A stretch of DNA of 64,000 nucleotides from Variovorax sp. OK212. Lineage in GTDB: Bacteria > Pseudomonadota > Gammaproteobacteria > Burkholderiales > Burkholderiaceae_C. The position numbers were made by a program, and so were the translations under genes. Numbering within the stretch: the first letter of the stretch is position 1; the number at the start of each line of letters is the position of its first letter. Where the stretch lies: contig NZ_FOLP01000025.1 in the NCBI RefSeq assembly GCF_900112425.1, positions 27,464 to 91,463 on the forward strand, given 5' to 3'. Shown one piece after another: positions 1-8,900 of this stretch. The notes under the pieces are model-generated. The model searched no databases. It was not told where the DNA came from and was given only the letters and a program-made list of their open reading frames with translations.

Positions 1-1088
1 ACGTGCACAGCCAACTGCGCACACACGTCGTCGACCAGGGCCTGTGCAGAGCCGGCTTGGCGGGCCAGTGCGTGCCCCAATGCCTCTTCGCCAAAAGGTC
101 CCGACATGCCCAGCGCTTCGCTGGCCCCATCGGTGTACAGGAGCAACCGGGCGCCCGGCTGCATCGTCAAGGTCCGCACGGCGCAGCGGTTGCCGGGCAT
201 CAACCCGACCGCCGGACCGGTGATGCCGAGTCGCGCCGCGGTCTCGCCCTCTGCCTGCAGCACGAACGGCGCTTCATGGCCGGCATTGAGGTAGTGCATG
301 CGCCCGCTGTCCGGCTCCAGCAGCGCGAAGAACAAGGTGGCGAACATGTTCTCGTGTCCGTGCACGGTGGCGATGTAGTCATTGGCGAAAGCCACGCTGC
401 GCACGAGCGTCGTGGACGGGGCCTCCGTGGGTTTTTCCTGGCAGGCCATCGCGCGCAGCAGTGTGCGAAATAGCGCCATGTAGAGCGCCGCCCCCACGCC
501 CTTGTCGCACACGTCGGCTACCACCAGCGCGAGCGCGCCGCCAGGCAGCAAATAGGCATCGTAGAAGTCGCCTCCAACCTGCCGGGCCGGCGTGCAGCGG
601 GCGCCCAGAGACCATCCCTGCAGGCTCGGCAGTTCCGCAGGAAGAAAGCCTTGCTGGATGCGCTGGCCGATCTGCAATTCGCGCGAGAGCGCCTGCAGCA
701 GCTGGCTCTTCTGGTCCTGCAGGCGCTTCTTGGCCAGCGAAGATTCGATGCGCGCGTGCAGCACCACGGGGTTGAAGGGCTTGGGCAGGTAGTCGTCGGC
801 CCCCAGCTCCAGGCAGCGCACCACGCTTTCGCTCTCGTCGATGGCCGAGACCATCACCACGGGCAGCTGTGCCAATGGGGGAGTGGCTCGGATGCGTTGC
901 AGGGTTTCGTAGCCATCCATCTCCGGCATGGTGATGTCCAGCAGCACCAGGTCCCAGTCCTGCCGATGCAACTTGTCGAGCGCATCGCGGCCGTTCACGG
1001 CAACGCCGGCTTCATGGCCCAGGCGCCGAATGCGGCGCACCAGCAGGTCGCGATTGATCTCGAGATCGTCGACCACCAGAATGCGCAT
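1..1088 (-). CDS. Receiver-SpoIIE (PP2C) phosphatase, RsbU-like, C-terminus cut by window edge
   Basis: This is a response regulator whose output is a serine phosphatase, expected to dephosphorylate the STAS protein encoded just upstream and so control partner switching. Residues 1-120 form a receiver domain, with acidic pair D7/D8, phospho-acceptor D51 in LLDITMPEMDG and a conserved Lys in LPKPF. The PP2C/SpoIIE domain follows, with metal-binding motifs GGDFYD, VADVCDKGVGAAL and TDGASEA. About 362 residues are visible; the frame is still open at base 1. I chose ATG 1088 because CAGGAG lies 6 bases upstream. ATGs at 1121 and 1127 are in frame but have no such site. The gene is last in a coupled minus-strand cluster, 43 bases after the patatin stop. 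The domain call is secure; the STAS substrate is inferred from context. Confidence 0.9.
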   Translation of the reverse strand, partial: MRILVVDDLEINRDLLVRRIRRLGHEAGVAVNGRDALDKLHRQDWDLVLLDITMPEMDGYETLQRIRATPPLAQLPVVMVSAIDESESVVRCLELGADDYLPKPFNPVVLHARIESSLAKKRLQDQKSQLLQALSRELQIGQRIQQGFLPAELPSLQGWSLGARCTPARQVGGDFYDAYLLPGGALALVVADVCDKGVGAALYMALFRTLLRAMACQEKPTEAPSTTLVRSVAFANDYIATVHGHENMFATLFFALLEPDSGRMHYLNAGHEAPFVLQAEGETAARLGITGPAVGLMPGNRCAVRTLTMQPGARLLLYTDGASEALGMSGPFGEEALGHALARQAGSAQALVDDVCAQLAVH

Positions 1089-1131
1089 CTGGCGCTCCTG
1101 CGGCTGCGTTGGCGTCGGCATCGGCATCGGC

Positions 1132-2022
1132 TCAGGCCGCGACGGATTCAACGCGGGCGCGGCGATCCGCATCGAGCAACGCGCGCAGGTAAGGCAGTTG
1201 CTGCAGGGCGGCCTGCTCGCCCTCTTCGATGAGGTAGGGCACCTTGTCGGTGTCGAACAGGCGCACGCGCTGCTTGAATTGCGGCAGGATCAGGATCATC
1301 TCGGAGTGGTGCGCCGCGCTCTGGAAAGCCAGGCGTGACTGGAGCAGGTTGTTCGCGAGAATCGCGCTGAGCTGGGCCGCAAAGCGACTCGCGCTGCGGA
1401 TGTTGTCCTGGTACGGGCTCTCGAAGCCCACCGCGACGATCACGCGGCTGCCGTTCTTCATCGCCACGCTGACCGGCAGCGGGTCGGACATGTAGCCATC
1501 GACCAGCAGCCGGCCGCCCAGCTTCACGGGCGCAAACGCCAGGGGCAGCGAGACACTGGCGCGAATCGCATCGACCATGTCGCCGCGGGTGATGTCGACC
1601 AGCTCGCCATTCATGAAGTCGGTGGCCGTGATGTGCAGCGGAATCGGCGTGTCCTCGATGCGCCGCTGCCCGAAGACATCGCGAAAGGCCGCGAGCATCG
1701 AGCCATCGTCACGCAAGCCGAAGTTGTCTGCCCGAAACCCGAAGAGCCTGGGTGCCAGCAGGCGCAGGAAGCCCATGTGGTTGCGTTTGGAGGTCATCTT
1801 GCGGGTCCAGGTGCGCAAGGTGATATCGGTAATCCTGGCGGCGTCGAAGCCAAGTGCAACGCCGGCTGCGAACAAGGCGCCACCGCTGCACCCGACCACG
1901 CGATCGATGCCGATGCCCGCATCGGAGAGCGCCTTGACCACGCCGATGGAGGCTGCGCACTTGACGCTGCCCGAGCCGATCACCAGCGTGACCGCAGGTC
2001 CCTGAACTGGCGCGTGTTTCAT
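1132..2022 (-). CDS. Patatin-like phospholipase (RssA family)
   Basis: A 296-residue patatin-fold serine hydrolase, probably acting on acyl ester bonds of lipids. Visible are an oxyanion-type glycine loop near residues 16-27 (GSGSVKCAASIG), nucleophile elbow GCSGG with Ser46, and the dyad Asp175 in VDGYMSD, where most relatives have DGG or DGA. No signal peptide is evident, so it is probably cytoplasmic. The ATG overlaps the STAS stop by ATGA (2019-2022), indicating translational coupling. In E. coli rssA neighbours the regulator gene rssB, so patatin next to response-regulator and sigma-control genes is a recurring pairing. The physiological substrate cannot be read from the sequence. Confidence 0.88.
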   Translation of the reverse strand: MKHAPVQGPAVTLVIGSGSVKCAASIGVVKALSDAGIGIDRVVGCSGGALFAAGVALGFDAARITDITLRTWTRKMTSKRNHMGFLRLLAPRLFGFRADNFGLRDDGSMLAAFRDVFGQRRIEDTPIPLHITATDFMNGELVDITRGDMVDAIRASVSLPLAFAPVKLGGRLLVDGYMSDPLPVSVAMKNGSRVIVAVGFESPYQDNIRSASRFAAQLSAILANNLLQSRLAFQSAAHHSEMILILPQFKQRVRLFDTDKVPYLIEEGEQAALQQLPYLRALLDADRRARVESVAA

Positions 2023-2363
2023 GCGGCCTCCGTGAAGCTTTCCACCGCGTGGCGCACGTCGGGAAATATCTTGAGGATGCTGGTGAAGCCGGCGATCTCG
2101 AGCACCCGCCTGACCTGAGGTTGCACCGCGGCCATGCGCAGGTCGCCGCCGGCAAGACGGCAGCTCTTGACGGTGCCGAGCAAGGACCTCAGGCCGGCGC
2201 TGCTGGTGTAGTTCACCAGCGAAAAGTCGGCCACCAGGCGCACGTTGCCGCCGGAAATCGACGCCGCAAAGCGCTGGGTCAGCGCATCGGCGTTGAGGCT
2301 GTCCACGCTGCCGGTGATGGCCAGCACGGCCACCGTATCGTGTTGTGTGATGTTGATCTGCAC
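2019..2363 (-). CDS. STAS-domain anti-sigma factor antagonist (RsbV/SpoIIAA-like)
   Basis: A 114-residue single STAS domain starting VQINITQHDTVAVL. The segment around NYTSSAGLRSLLG holds the Ser that is phosphorylated by the partner kinase in SpoIIAA/RsbV proteins. It should bind the anti-sigma kinase encoded immediately upstream when unphosphorylated and be reactivated by the SpoIIE phosphatase downstream. I chose GTG 2363 because TGGAG stands 8 bases upstream and the gene then begins 16 bases after the preceding stop. An upstream ATG at 2474 would force a 95-base overlap and add a low-complexity tail. Its stop overlaps the patatin ATG. Confidence 0.88.
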   Translation of the reverse strand: MQINITQHDTVAVLAITGSVDSLNADALTQRFAASISGGNVRLVADFSLVNYTSSAGLRSLLGTVKSCRLAGGDLRMAAVQPQVRRVLEIAGFTSILKIFPDVRHAVESFTEAA

Positions 2364-2379
2364 GAGCTTTCTCCAGGGG

Positions 2380-2859
2380 TCAATAGGATGCGAGCGGCAC
2401 CAGGTATTTCTCGATGGTGAGGACGTTGCCTCGGCGCGGGCGGCATTGGTAGTGCTGGCGGTCGGAGAGCTCACGGATCAGGTGAACGCCCAAGCCGCCC
2501 GGTGCTCGCGCCTGCAGCGCCGCGGTGGCGTCCACAGGCGCGACGGTCAGCGGGTCGAAGGGCTTGCCCTGGTCTTCCAGCGTCAACACGATGCGGCGCG
2601 GGCCGCGCTGATGCACGATCCGCAACTCCAGCGTCAGCGGGCCGACCTGGCCTGCGGGGTAGGCGTGGTGCATGACGTTGACGCAGGCCTCCTCGGCAAT
2701 GAGCCGAAGGTCGTGGCATGTCTGCTCGTCGATCAACTCACGACTGCACATGGCGGCAACCATCGCCAGCAATGCCGGCAGGTTGGCGAGCTCGGCACCG
2801 CACGTGATGCGATCGAGCGCGCTGGCAAGCCCGAGGGGGAAGGTGCGCTGCTCTGTCAT
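2380..2859 (-). CDS. Anti-sigma regulatory factor, serine kinase (RsbW/SpoIIAB-like)
   Basis: A 159-residue GHKL ATPase domain, the size of free-standing RsbW proteins. The N-box appears as LIAEEACVNVMHHAY, the G1 region as LEDQGKPFDP, and the G2 loop as GGLGVHLIREL. It should phosphorylate the adjacent STAS protein and sequester a sigma factor or other target. No sigma-factor gene is present in the visible window. The start ATG 2859 overlaps the stop of the upstream kinase by ATGA (2856-2859). A longer reading from 2973 would run through that kinase gene and was not used. Confidence 0.88.
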   Translation of the reverse strand: MTEQRTFPLGLASALDRITCGAELANLPALLAMVAAMCSRELIDEQTCHDLRLIAEEACVNVMHHAYPAGQVGPLTLELRIVHQRGPRRIVLTLEDQGKPFDPLTVAPVDATAALQARAPGGLGVHLIRELSDRQHYQCRPRRGNVLTIEKYLVPLASY

Positions 2860-4190
2860 GCCCGGCTCTTCGACGGCGCGTCCGACGACGGCGGCTGGGG
2901 AAGCCAGACGGTGAAGCACGAACCCGCGCCGGGCGTGCTGGTCACCTCGATGTCTCCGCCCATCAGGCGACACAGGCGGCGGCTGATCGCCAGGCCCAGG
3001 CCGCTGCCGCCGAAGGCCCGGGTGCTGCCCTCGTCGGCTTGCAGGAAGGGCTGGAACAGCTTGCCGATCTCCACGGGGCTCAGGCCGATGCCGGTGTCCT
3101 CGATATCGAAGCGCACCTCCAGTGCGCCGGCTTGCCGCTCGCGCGCAGCCGCGCGCAGCCGCACGCGCCCTTGGGTCGTGAACTTGGCCGCGTTGGAAAC
3201 CAGCGCAATCAGCACTTGCCGCAGTCGAAGTGCGTCCACATGGACCAGGGCCAGACCCGGCTGCACGTCTGTCCGCATGAGGTTGCCGTTGGCGGTCAGC
3301 AGCGGCTGCACGGCGGCCTCCACGGAGGTCAGCAGGCCGCGCAGGTCGCAGTCCTCGAGGTGGAGCTGAATCTTGTCGGCGTCCAGCCGGGTCAAGTCCA
3401 GCACGGCATTGATCATCGACAGCAACTCCTTCGCCGCATGCTTGATGCGTGCCAGGTCCGCGCGGGCTGCGGCGGGCACGCTGTCGGTCAGTTCTTCTTC
3501 CAGCAGCTCCGCGTAGCCGATCACGGCGTTGAGCGGCGTTCGCAGCTCGTGGCTCATGTTCGCCAGGAAGGCGCTCTTGGCCTTGTTGGCCGACTCTGCC
3601 TCCTGTCGCGCCTGTTCGAGGTGCAGGGCCTGGGCTTCGATCTGGCGATTGCGCTCCTGCAATGCAGCACGCGTGCGGGCGATGCGCAGCGATTCGGCAT
3701 GAATCGCGTGGCCGAAGAGCGACAGGTAGAGCGCCGCGGCCGCAGCCGACAGCGAGATCGTCAACAAGGAAGTGTCTGGACGAAACTCGAAACCTGTTGC
3801 GGCGGCGCCCGTCACGATGCCCATCGCAATGGCAAGCAGGCCACGCAAGGCGTGGCGCACGCCGCCTGAACCCACGTTCGATGCATGCATGGCACCCCCC
3901 AGCGCGACGATGATCCAGGGGTTGATGCCCGAGAGGCCGCCGTAGATTCCGATCAGGAAAGAATCGACCAGCAAGGCGCGCATTTCACTGCGCCTGCTGT
4001 CGGCGGCGCGGCAGCTCAGCCAATAGGCCAGATGCGGCCACGTCAGCATGACCACGCCCGCCCACCACAGCGCGGTCGGCGGCTGCGTGGTGAAGACCGA
4101 GCCGAGCAGCAAGCCGGCGGCCAGATGGGCGCCGATACGCACCGGGTAGTTCACCCGCACCCCGCCGTACAGGCGCCGCGGCGCCGTCAT
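2856..4190 (-). CDS. MASE2-type membrane hybrid-sensor histidine kinase (first of two paralogues)
   Basis: A 444-residue sensor kinase. The first ~165 residues are a multi-pass membrane sensor resembling MASE2, with diagnostic WPHLAYWLSCRAADSRRSEMR and LLVDSFL segments. A short coiled coil (170-205) leads to a HisKA domain with phospho-acceptor His214 in NMSHELRTPLN. The HATPase_c domain carries LVSNAAKF, DTGIGL and GGSGLGLAISRRL. There is no receiver domain in the protein itself. The ATG overlaps the stop of the upstream response regulator (ATGA, 4187-4190), so that receiver is the obvious partner. It is clearly paralogous to the kinase at 4554-5945, suggesting local duplication. The input signal is unknown. 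Confidence 0.9.
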   Translation of the reverse strand: MTAPRRLYGGVRVNYPVRIGAHLAAGLLLGSVFTTQPPTALWWAGVVMLTWPHLAYWLSCRAADSRRSEMRALLVDSFLIGIYGGLSGINPWIIVALGGAMHASNVGSGGVRHALRGLLAIAMGIVTGAAATGFEFRPDTSLLTISLSAAAAALYLSLFGHAIHAESLRIARTRAALQERNRQIEAQALHLEQARQEAESANKAKSAFLANMSHELRTPLNAVIGYAELLEEELTDSVPAAARADLARIKHAAKELLSMINAVLDLTRLDADKIQLHLEDCDLRGLLTSVEAAVQPLLTANGNLMRTDVQPGLALVHVDALRLRQVLIALVSNAAKFTTQGRVRLRAAARERQAGALEVRFDIEDTGIGLSPVEIGKLFQPFLQADEGSTRAFGGSGLGLAISRRLCRLMGGDIEVTSTPGAGSCFTVWLPQPPSSDAPSKSRA

Positions 4191-4549
4191 GGCAGCAGGC
4201 CCTCGATCTTCGTCAGCAACCGTTCGAGTTCGATCGGCTTGGTGTCGAAGTCGTCGCAGCCCGCGTCCATCGCGCGCTGGCGGTCTCCGTCCATGGCATG
4301 CGCGGTGAGTGCGATCACCGGGATGTCGCGCAGATCAGGGTTGGCCTTCAGGCGGCGCGTGGCCTCCCAGCCGTCCATGACCGGCAGGCTCATGTCCATC
4401 AGGATCAGCGCCGGCCGAGCGCTCGTGGCCGCGATCAGCGCATCCGCGCCGTCGAAGGCCATCACCATGTCGTAGCCGCGCCGCGACAGCCGCCGCGACA
4501 GCATGTCCCGGTTCAACTCGTTGTCCTCGACCAGCAGGATCTTCGGCAT
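4187..4549 (-). CDS. Single-domain response regulator (CheY/DivK-like)
   Basis: A 120-residue stand-alone receiver domain. Acidic residues E8/D9 are followed by phospho-acceptor D52 in LILMDMSLPVMDGWE, then Thr in ALTAHAMDG and Lys in FDTKPIE. It has no output domain, so it should act through protein contacts or as a phosphorelay shuttle between the two flanking kinases. Start ATG 4549 lies only 4 bases after the stop of the upstream kinase and gives the canonical PKILLVEDNE start. Its stop overlaps the downstream kinase ATG. One receiver sandwiched between two similar kinases suggests that both feed it. Confidence 0.9.
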   Translation of the reverse strand: MPKILLVEDNELNRDMLSRRLSRRGYDMVMAFDGADALIAATSARPALILMDMSLPVMDGWEATRRLKANPDLRDIPVIALTAHAMDGDRQRAMDAGCDDFDTKPIELERLLTKIEGLLP

Positions 4550-4553
4550 GTTT

Positions 4554-5945
4554 TCAGTCCTCGGCTGCATTTTCGGCAAGGGGCAATTTCGCCAGCACGA
4601 CTGCCCGAAACCGGCTGCCCGCGCCGAGTGTGCTGATGGCGGTCACGTCGCCGCCCATCAGGCGGCACAGACGGCGGCTGATGGCCAACCCGAGGCCCGT
4701 TCCACCGTATGTCCGCGTCGTCCGGGATTCGGCTTGCACGAAGGGCTGGAAGAGGCGGCCCAACTGCGAAGGGGTCATGCCGATACCGGTGTCGCTGACC
4801 TCGAAAACCACGACAGGCTGGCCACTCGCATCGACGTCGCCGGTGGTGGCTATCGAGATGCGGCCGTCGCTGGTGAACTTGGCCGCGTTCGACACCAGGT
4901 TGATCAGCACTTGCCGCAGCTTCGTCAGATCGGACTGCATCAGGCTCAACCCCTGCGCGCACTGCACCTGCAAGCTGTTGCGGTTCACGGTCATCAGAGG
5001 CTGGGTGGTCGAGAGCACTTGGTCCAGCAGCTCGGCCAGCTCGAAGGACTCGACATGCAGCTCCATCCGGTCGGCCTCGATTTTCGACAGATCGAGCACG
5101 TCGTTGATCATTTGCAGCAGGTGCCGCGCAGCGCCCTTGATGCGGCCCAGGTCGGCGAGCGCGGTGTCGAGTTCGTCGCGCTCCGCCAGGTCCTCCTCCA
5201 GCATCTCGGTGTAGCCGATCACCGCATTGAGCGGCGTACGCAGTTCGTGGCTCATGTTTGCCAGAAAGGTGCTCTTGGCGAGGTTGGCGGTCTCCGCCTG
5301 TTCGCGGGCCTGCTCGGCAATCACGCGGGCCTGCTCGAGATCCGCCTTCTGGTGCTCGATGACCTGGTTGCGGGCATGCACCTCCCGCTTCGCGCCGATG
5401 GCCTGGCGCGTCCTGAAATGCGACGCCAGGCCGAACGCGGCCGTGTAGGTGATGACGGCGAGCGCCGTCATCACGTGCGCCAACAGCGGGACCGGCAACA
5501 CATCGAAACCGGCGTTGAGTCCCACGGCCAGAATCCCGAGCACGAAGCACCCGGCGCCTGCCAAGCCCAGGCGCAGCCCGCCGATGCTCAGGTTGGCAGC
5601 GTTGATGGCCGTGAAGGACACCACGCAGATCCACAGATCGAGGCCGGTCAGCAGCGTGAATGCGCCCATGAGGAAGCTGTCGATCAGCAGGTTGCGCCGC
5701 TCGGCGGCCTTGCTGTCGCGGGCGCGGCTCGCCGCCAGGTAGGCCAGGTGCGGCCACAGCAAGGCAGTGCCGCACATCAGCACCAGGATGCCGACAGGCA
5801 TCGACCGCAGTTGCAATACCGAGAGCGCCACGGCACCGAAGAACCCGTGTCCCACCACGCGCAGGCCATAGTCCAGGCGCACGGTCGGATGGACGCGCGG
5901 CCGCGGCCTCGACCTCGGGGATGGCAGGACCGGTGCGGCGGTCAT
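4554..5945 (-). CDS. MASE2-type membrane histidine kinase (second paralogue)
   Basis: A 463-residue sensor kinase with the same layout as the kinase at 2856-4190. It has a multi-pass MASE2-like sensor (residues ~25-175, WPHLAYLAASRARDSKAAERRNLL), a coiled coil around 185-225, HisKA with His233 in NMSHELRTPLN, and HATPase_c with LVSNAAKF, DTGIGM and GGTGLGLAISRRL. It starts 36 bases after the autotransporter stop on the same strand, with GGAG about 10 bases before the ATG. It is therefore probably transcribed with the autotransporter and is the first signalling gene of the cluster. The signal it detects is unknown. Confidence 0.9.
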   Translation of the reverse strand: MTAAPVLPSPRSRPRPRVHPTVRLDYGLRVVGHGFFGAVALSVLQLRSMPVGILVLMCGTALLWPHLAYLAASRARDSKAAERRNLLIDSFLMGAFTLLTGLDLWICVVSFTAINAANLSIGGLRLGLAGAGCFVLGILAVGLNAGFDVLPVPLLAHVMTALAVITYTAAFGLASHFRTRQAIGAKREVHARNQVIEHQKADLEQARVIAEQAREQAETANLAKSTFLANMSHELRTPLNAVIGYTEMLEEDLAERDELDTALADLGRIKGAARHLLQMINDVLDLSKIEADRMELHVESFELAELLDQVLSTTQPLMTVNRNSLQVQCAQGLSLMQSDLTKLRQVLINLVSNAAKFTSDGRISIATTGDVDASGQPVVVFEVSDTGIGMTPSQLGRLFQPFVQAESRTTRTYGGTGLGLAISRRLCRLMGGDVTAISTLGAGSRFRAVVLAKLPLAENAAED

Positions 5946-5981
5946 CGAGCAAAGACTCCGTGCAGTTCCATGGCCGGGCCC

Positions 5982-8900
5982 TTACCAGCGCATCTTCAAG
6001 CCCACGCTCGCGTTCACGCCACCCTCGGTGCGCGTGTTGCCGCCGCTGGCGTTCAGTTGCCCGATTTCGCCATACAGGCTGGTGCGCTCGCTCAGCGCCA
6101 GCGTGGCGCCCATGGCCACTTCCGTGCGCGTGCCGCCGGTGGGCGTGCCGATCACGGTGAGCGCAGCCGGCGTGCGGTAGCTGGCGCTGTCCGTGCCGTT
6201 CGGGCTCTTGTAGACATTCAGGCGGCCATAGGGCTTCAGCGTGCCGATGGCGGTGGCCAGTTCGCCTTGCACCCGGATGCCGGTGCGCAGGCTCCAGCCG
6301 CTCTTCGTGTTCTGGCCCACGGTGGTGAGGCCGCCCAGGGCGAGATCGTTCAGGTCGAGCGATTGGTGAATGAGCTGCAGCTGCGGCTCGACGCGCCAGC
6401 CCGGCGCGAGCTCGAAGGACTGCCCAACTTCCAGCGAGGCGAGCAGGCTCGACCCCTTGCCGTTGGCACTGCTGCTCGTGATCGCCTCCACGCCATAGCG
6501 GTGGCGTGCGGCCTGCAGCACGGCTTCGGCGTACAGACCGCTGCTGCCCTGGTAGCTGCCGTAGGCGCCCAGGTACTGGTTCCTCAGGGTGTTGCGCCCG
6601 GCCTGCAGGTTCGCGATGCCGCGTGCGAAACCGCTGGCGCTCATGTCGCCGTCGAGCTGGCCGACGTAGACGCCGACCTGCCATTGCGCATCGGCGCTGC
6701 CGCCGACGAAGAGGTCGGTGCCGGCCTGGAAGCCGGTGAGGCGCCCGCGGCTGTGCGGGCTGACGGCGCCGCCCTGGGCGATGTCGCGCTGCACGCTGAG
6801 GACGCGGCCCCAGGCCTGGCGGGAGCCTGCAGGCGCATTGGCGCCCACGCTGTCGCCCACACGTTGACTGCGGTTGGCCAGCATCGCGAGGTTGGCTTCG
6901 CGCAGTTGCTCGGGCAGCGCGGCGATCAACGGGACTTCGGCGCGGTACAGGGGCGCGGATGGTCCGGGCGTGCCGGAGCCCACGGGGTTCGCGGGGCTCA
7001 CGGGGTCTGCGGGGTTCATCGGGTCCACGGGGGGGACGTTCGAGTTCAGCCACGCACCGCTGGCGTTGGCGGTCAGGCGGTATTCGAAGGCGCCGGCATC
7101 GACGTGGCCGCCAGGCAGGCTGAACGCGTTGGCCTCTATGCGCGCGCCCTTCTCGGTCACGACCACCGGGATGCCGTTGCCCGTGGTGAGCGCGCCCAGG
7201 CCGGCGACGTTCGTCACCTTCACCTGGGTGCTGCCGCTGGCCACCGCGCCGGCACCGCTCAGCAGGAGCCGATCGCTGATGCTGGTGCTGTCGCCCAGCG
7301 CTGTGGCGACCTGCAGCACGCCGTTGTTGCCCACGTAGGGGCCGGTGACGGTGAGCGTGCTGCCCACGGCACCGCCAGCGCTGCGCAGGTTGACGGTGCC
7401 GGCATTGGCGAGAGCGGCGACGGTCTGGTTGAAGCCGTCCGTATCGAGGGTGGCGCCGGCGGCCACGCTGTGCGCGCTGCTCGAGGCGAATGTGTTCGCG
7501 GCGCCTGCCCTCAAGGTGCCTGCGGCCACGTTCGTGGCGCCGGTGTAGACGTTCGCGCCAGCAAGGGTCAGGGTGCCCGTGCCCTGCTTGGTGAGAAAGC
7601 CGCCACCCGAGATCACGCCGGCGAGGGTTTCGTTGAAGGCACCGGTGTCGATCACCGGATCGTTGCTGCCGGTCATGTGGATGGCGTTGGCGATGGTCAG
7701 GCCATCGGCAGCAAAGCCAAGGGTGGTGCCGTCGTCCATGGACAGCGTGCCCGTGCCCAGGGCCATGCTGTCGCCGAGGTTCAAGCGGCCGGCCTTGAGG
7801 GACGTGCCGCCTGAACGCGCGCTGGCCCGGTCCAGCGTCCAGGTGCCGCTGCCCTGCTTGATGAGGGTGCCGTTGAAAATGGTGGCGCCTGTGACGGCAT
7901 CGGAATACCGCTGCGACCCTGCGCCGTCCAGCGTCAGCGTGGTGGCGGCGTTGGTGCCGATGCGCAGGTCGCCCGTGACGCTGGAGCCGGTATACAAGGT
8001 GATCTTGTGGGTGCCGGTGCCATCCAGGAACACATTGCCGAACATCTGGCCTGAGTTGCTGAGCGTCACATCGCCTCTGAACGCATGGACCGCTACGCCT
8101 TGTCCCTTGATGGTCGAGCCGACGCCGTTGATCACCGTCGCTGTGTTGGTCGAGGTGTTGATGCCCGTGCCCCCCCCTTCGATGCGTCCGCCGCCGGTGT
8201 TGCTGACGATGGCGTCGCCCCCTTCGATATAGACGCCTGAAGCGGTCTGCATGTCGGCAAAGATCGTGCTCGCGATGTTGCTGACCTTGCCGCCCGCGTA
8301 CATCGCCACACCCGCAAACCGGCCCGAGACCATGCCGCCGCCCGTGTTGTTGACCGTTCCTGCTGCGCCGCTTGTCTCGATGGCGTTCCCAGTGGTGAGG
8401 GCGCGGACCTTGCCGCCCTGGTTGTTCACCGTGCCGCCCTGATCCATCATCACCCCCTGCGAGTATCCGGAAATCACCCCATCGGCCAGGTTGTTGACGA
8501 TGGCGCCGCCAGTTTGAGAGTGCACGGCCGCGGAATCTGGGGCCGTGCGTTCGATCAAGCCAGCGTTGTCCAGCCTGCCCAGGTTGTTCAGGATGATCTC
8601 GTTGGCGATGCTCAGCCCCGAGGCAATCTGCAGCCTGGCGCCGAAATCGCCTGCGTTGTCCACCGTCACGGTGCCGGTGCCCAGCGCCGTGTTGCTGCCG
8701 GCCACCAGCGTACCGCCATGCACGGCGGTACCGCCGGTGTAGCTGTTGTTTCCGCTCAGCACCAGGGTGCCGCGGTCGCGCTTGTCCAGCTGGCCGTCGC
8801 CATCGATGGCTACCGCGATGCGGGCCGTCACGCCTGGGTCCACGCGGATCTGTGCATAGCCGTCGCTGTCATTGAGCGCCGTCAGTTTCCCGCCGGCGCC

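Noticed and set aside
4503..7814. Very long plus-strand open frame opposite the kinases and autotransporter
   Set aside because: High GC makes stop codons rare on the other strand. The frame crosses several confirmed minus-strand genes, and its His/Gln/Arg-rich translation matches no protein fold.
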